A stretch of 6,522 nt of DNA from assembly GCA_030613285.1 (NCBI GenBank), contig JAUWME010000143.1, positions 1-6,522 on the forward strand, given 5' to 3'. This document shows, piece by piece, positions 5,532 to 6,522 of this stretch (positions are counted from its first letter, which is position 1; each line of letters starts with the position of its first letter). Origin of the DNA: Candidatus Zymogenus sp. GTDB taxonomy: Bacteria; Desulfobacterota; Zymogenia; Zymogenales; Zymogenaceae. The notes beneath the pieces were generated by a model that ran no database searches, was not told the DNA's origin, and was given only the letters and a program-made list of their open reading frames with translations. Made by a program: the position numbers and the translations under genes.

Positions 5532-6522
5532 ATGAAGGTAAGACAAAAATTGTCATTTTCTGTTGGAGAATATCAAGACGAGCTGGATCGGGCTATTTCC
5601 GAGATGGTGGAAGATAAAATAGTATCGAGGATTTGGGCCTTTGATCACACAGTCTGGCGTCCCAGTCCCGACGAGATTTCAAATCGTCTTGGCTGGCTTC
5701 ACTTACAGGAGACGATGACCGAAAAGGTTGGGGAAATTGAAGAGTTTGTGAGTAACGTAAAATCTGCGGGATACACCCGCGCACTCCTTTTGGGAATGGG
5801 CGGTTCGAGCCTTGCACCGGAGTTTTTCAGAAAGACCTTCGGCGTCAATGAGGGTTTTCTTGATCTCATGGTTCTTGACAGCACCGACCCCGGTGCGGTA
5901 ACCAATCTTGCTAATAAACTCGATATTGAAAAGACCCTCTTTATTGTCTCCACAAAATCCGGCACCACCATCGAAACCCTTTCTTTTTTCAAGTACTTCT
6001 ACAATTTAACGGCGGATAAACTTGGTGGAGATATTGCGGGAAAAAACTTCATCGCCATCACCGACCCAGAATCATCTTTGATCGATATAGCAGAGCGTCT
6101 TAAATTCCGTTCAGTCTTCTTAAACGATCCAAACATCGGTGGTCGTTACTCCGCCCTCTCGTATTTCGGGCTTGTGCCGGCAGCGCTGATTGGGATGGAT
6201 ATTAAAAAACTATTGGAGAGGGCAAATGTGGCAGCTGTCAACTCCAAGATATCTAACAGTACCGCCGCACAGCTCGGTGCTCTTTTTAGCGTCCTCTTTG
6301 GAGCATCCAGGGATAAGGCGACATTTGTCATCTCTGATGAGATAGCCCCATTCGGCGACTGGGCCGAGCAATTGATTGCAGAAAGCACAGGAAAAGAAGG
6401 TATGGGAATCTTGCCGGTGGTGGATGAACCATCGGGAAATGTGGACTTCTACGGTGACGATCGCTTTTTTGTTTATATGAAACTCAATGGGGAAAATCTT
6501 AGTAATAACGAAATCCACGATA
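5532..6522 (+). CDS. pgi: Glucose-6-phosphate isomerase of the transaldolase-PGI type, 5' part (runs off window)
   Basis: Phosphoglucose isomerase converts glucose 6-phosphate to fructose 6-phosphate in the cytoplasm. The window gives 330 codons without a stop, so automatic ORF lists omit it. Visible motifs are the first SIS-domain block LLLGMGGSSLAPEFF (85-99), the sugar-phosphate loop VSTKSGTTIET (139-149), the signature NIGGRYSALSYFGLVP with the catalytic-type arginine R205 (201-216), and QLIAESTGKEGMG (280-292) with the expected base E284. The sequence style (IWAFDHTVWRP at 34-44, GGRYSALSYFGLVPAAL, YGDDRFFVY) is that of the C-terminal PGI half of bifunctional transaldolase/PGI proteins, not of classical E. 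coli Pgi. Here no transaldolase domain precedes it: translation starts at ATG 5532, six bases after GGGAG (5521-5525), and the frame upstream belongs to a 59-bp spacer after glk. A domain after the window edge cannot be excluded. Confidence 0.9.
   Translation, partial: MKVRQKLSFSVGEYQDELDRAISEMVEDKIVSRIWAFDHTVWRPSPDEISNRLGWLHLQETMTEKVGEIEEFVSNVKSAGYTRALLLGMGGSSLAPEFFRKTFGVNEGFLDLMVLDSTDPGAVTNLANKLDIEKTLFIVSTKSGTTIETLSFFKYFYNLTADKLGGDIAGKNFIAITDPESSLIDIAERLKFRSVFLNDPNIGGRYSALSYFGLVPAALIGMDIKKLLERANVAAVNSKISNSTAAQLGALFSVLFGASRDKATFVISDEIAPFGDWAEQLIAESTGKEGMGILPVVDEPSGNVDFYGDDRFFVYMKLNGENLSNNEIHD

Noticed and set aside
1..6522. CRISPR arrays, toxin-antitoxin or defence genes
   Set aside because: No regularly spaced repeat array with unique spacers and no small paired genes were seen; the short repeats present are too few and irregular.

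Overview
The window looks like chromosomal DNA of a Gram-negative, probably anaerobic or facultatively anaerobic bacterium with moderate GC. Evidence: a full-type Rnf membrane complex, an RnfB with many iron-sulfur motifs, and a phosphoglucose isomerase of the kind usually found as the C-terminal half of transaldolase-PGI fusions. That combination would fit Deltaproteobacteria-like or candidate-phylum lineages, but this placement is only an inference. It holds two unrelated housekeeping operons pointing away from each other, separated by an AT-rich region that carries a tRNA and remains of a mobile element.

Left part (1-3478, minus strand): rnfA, rnfB, rnfC and the first 103 codons of rnfD, transcribed right to left (order A-B-C-D as in the E. 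coli rsx/rnf operon, not C-D-G-E-A-B as in Acetobacterium). They encode the membrane electron-transfer complex that couples ferredoxin/NAD redox to ion transport. RnfB is a long form with an Fe-S domain plus six ferredoxin-type four-cysteine motifs. The rnfC-rnfD junction is a GTG/TGA overlap with a strong ribosome binding site. The rnfB-rnfC gap is unusually long (192 bp) and carries a REP-like palindrome, a perfect 9-bp tandem repeat and a 13-bp direct repeat, one copy of which includes the rnfB stop codon.

Middle part (3479-4461): a candidate rnf promoter with a TTGTnCAA dyad; a decayed tyrosine-recombinase (integrase) remnant on the plus strand; three copies of a 19-bp direct repeat that interrupt it; and tRNA-Thr(CGT) on the minus strand. 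The integrase tail reads into the 3' half of the tRNA gene, the classic footprint of an element integrated at a tRNA. The tRNA has its own promoter with a perfect 9-bp inverted repeat over the expected transcription start.

Right part (4462-6522, plus strand): glk (glucokinase) behind an extended -10 promoter, then a phosphoglucose isomerase gene running off the window. Together they turn glucose into fructose 6-phosphate for glycolysis.

I see no clearly new multi-gene system here. The most notable points are the scar of an integrated element at tRNA-Thr beside rnf, the repeat-filled gap inside the rnf operon, and the stand-alone isomerase of fusion-protein type.
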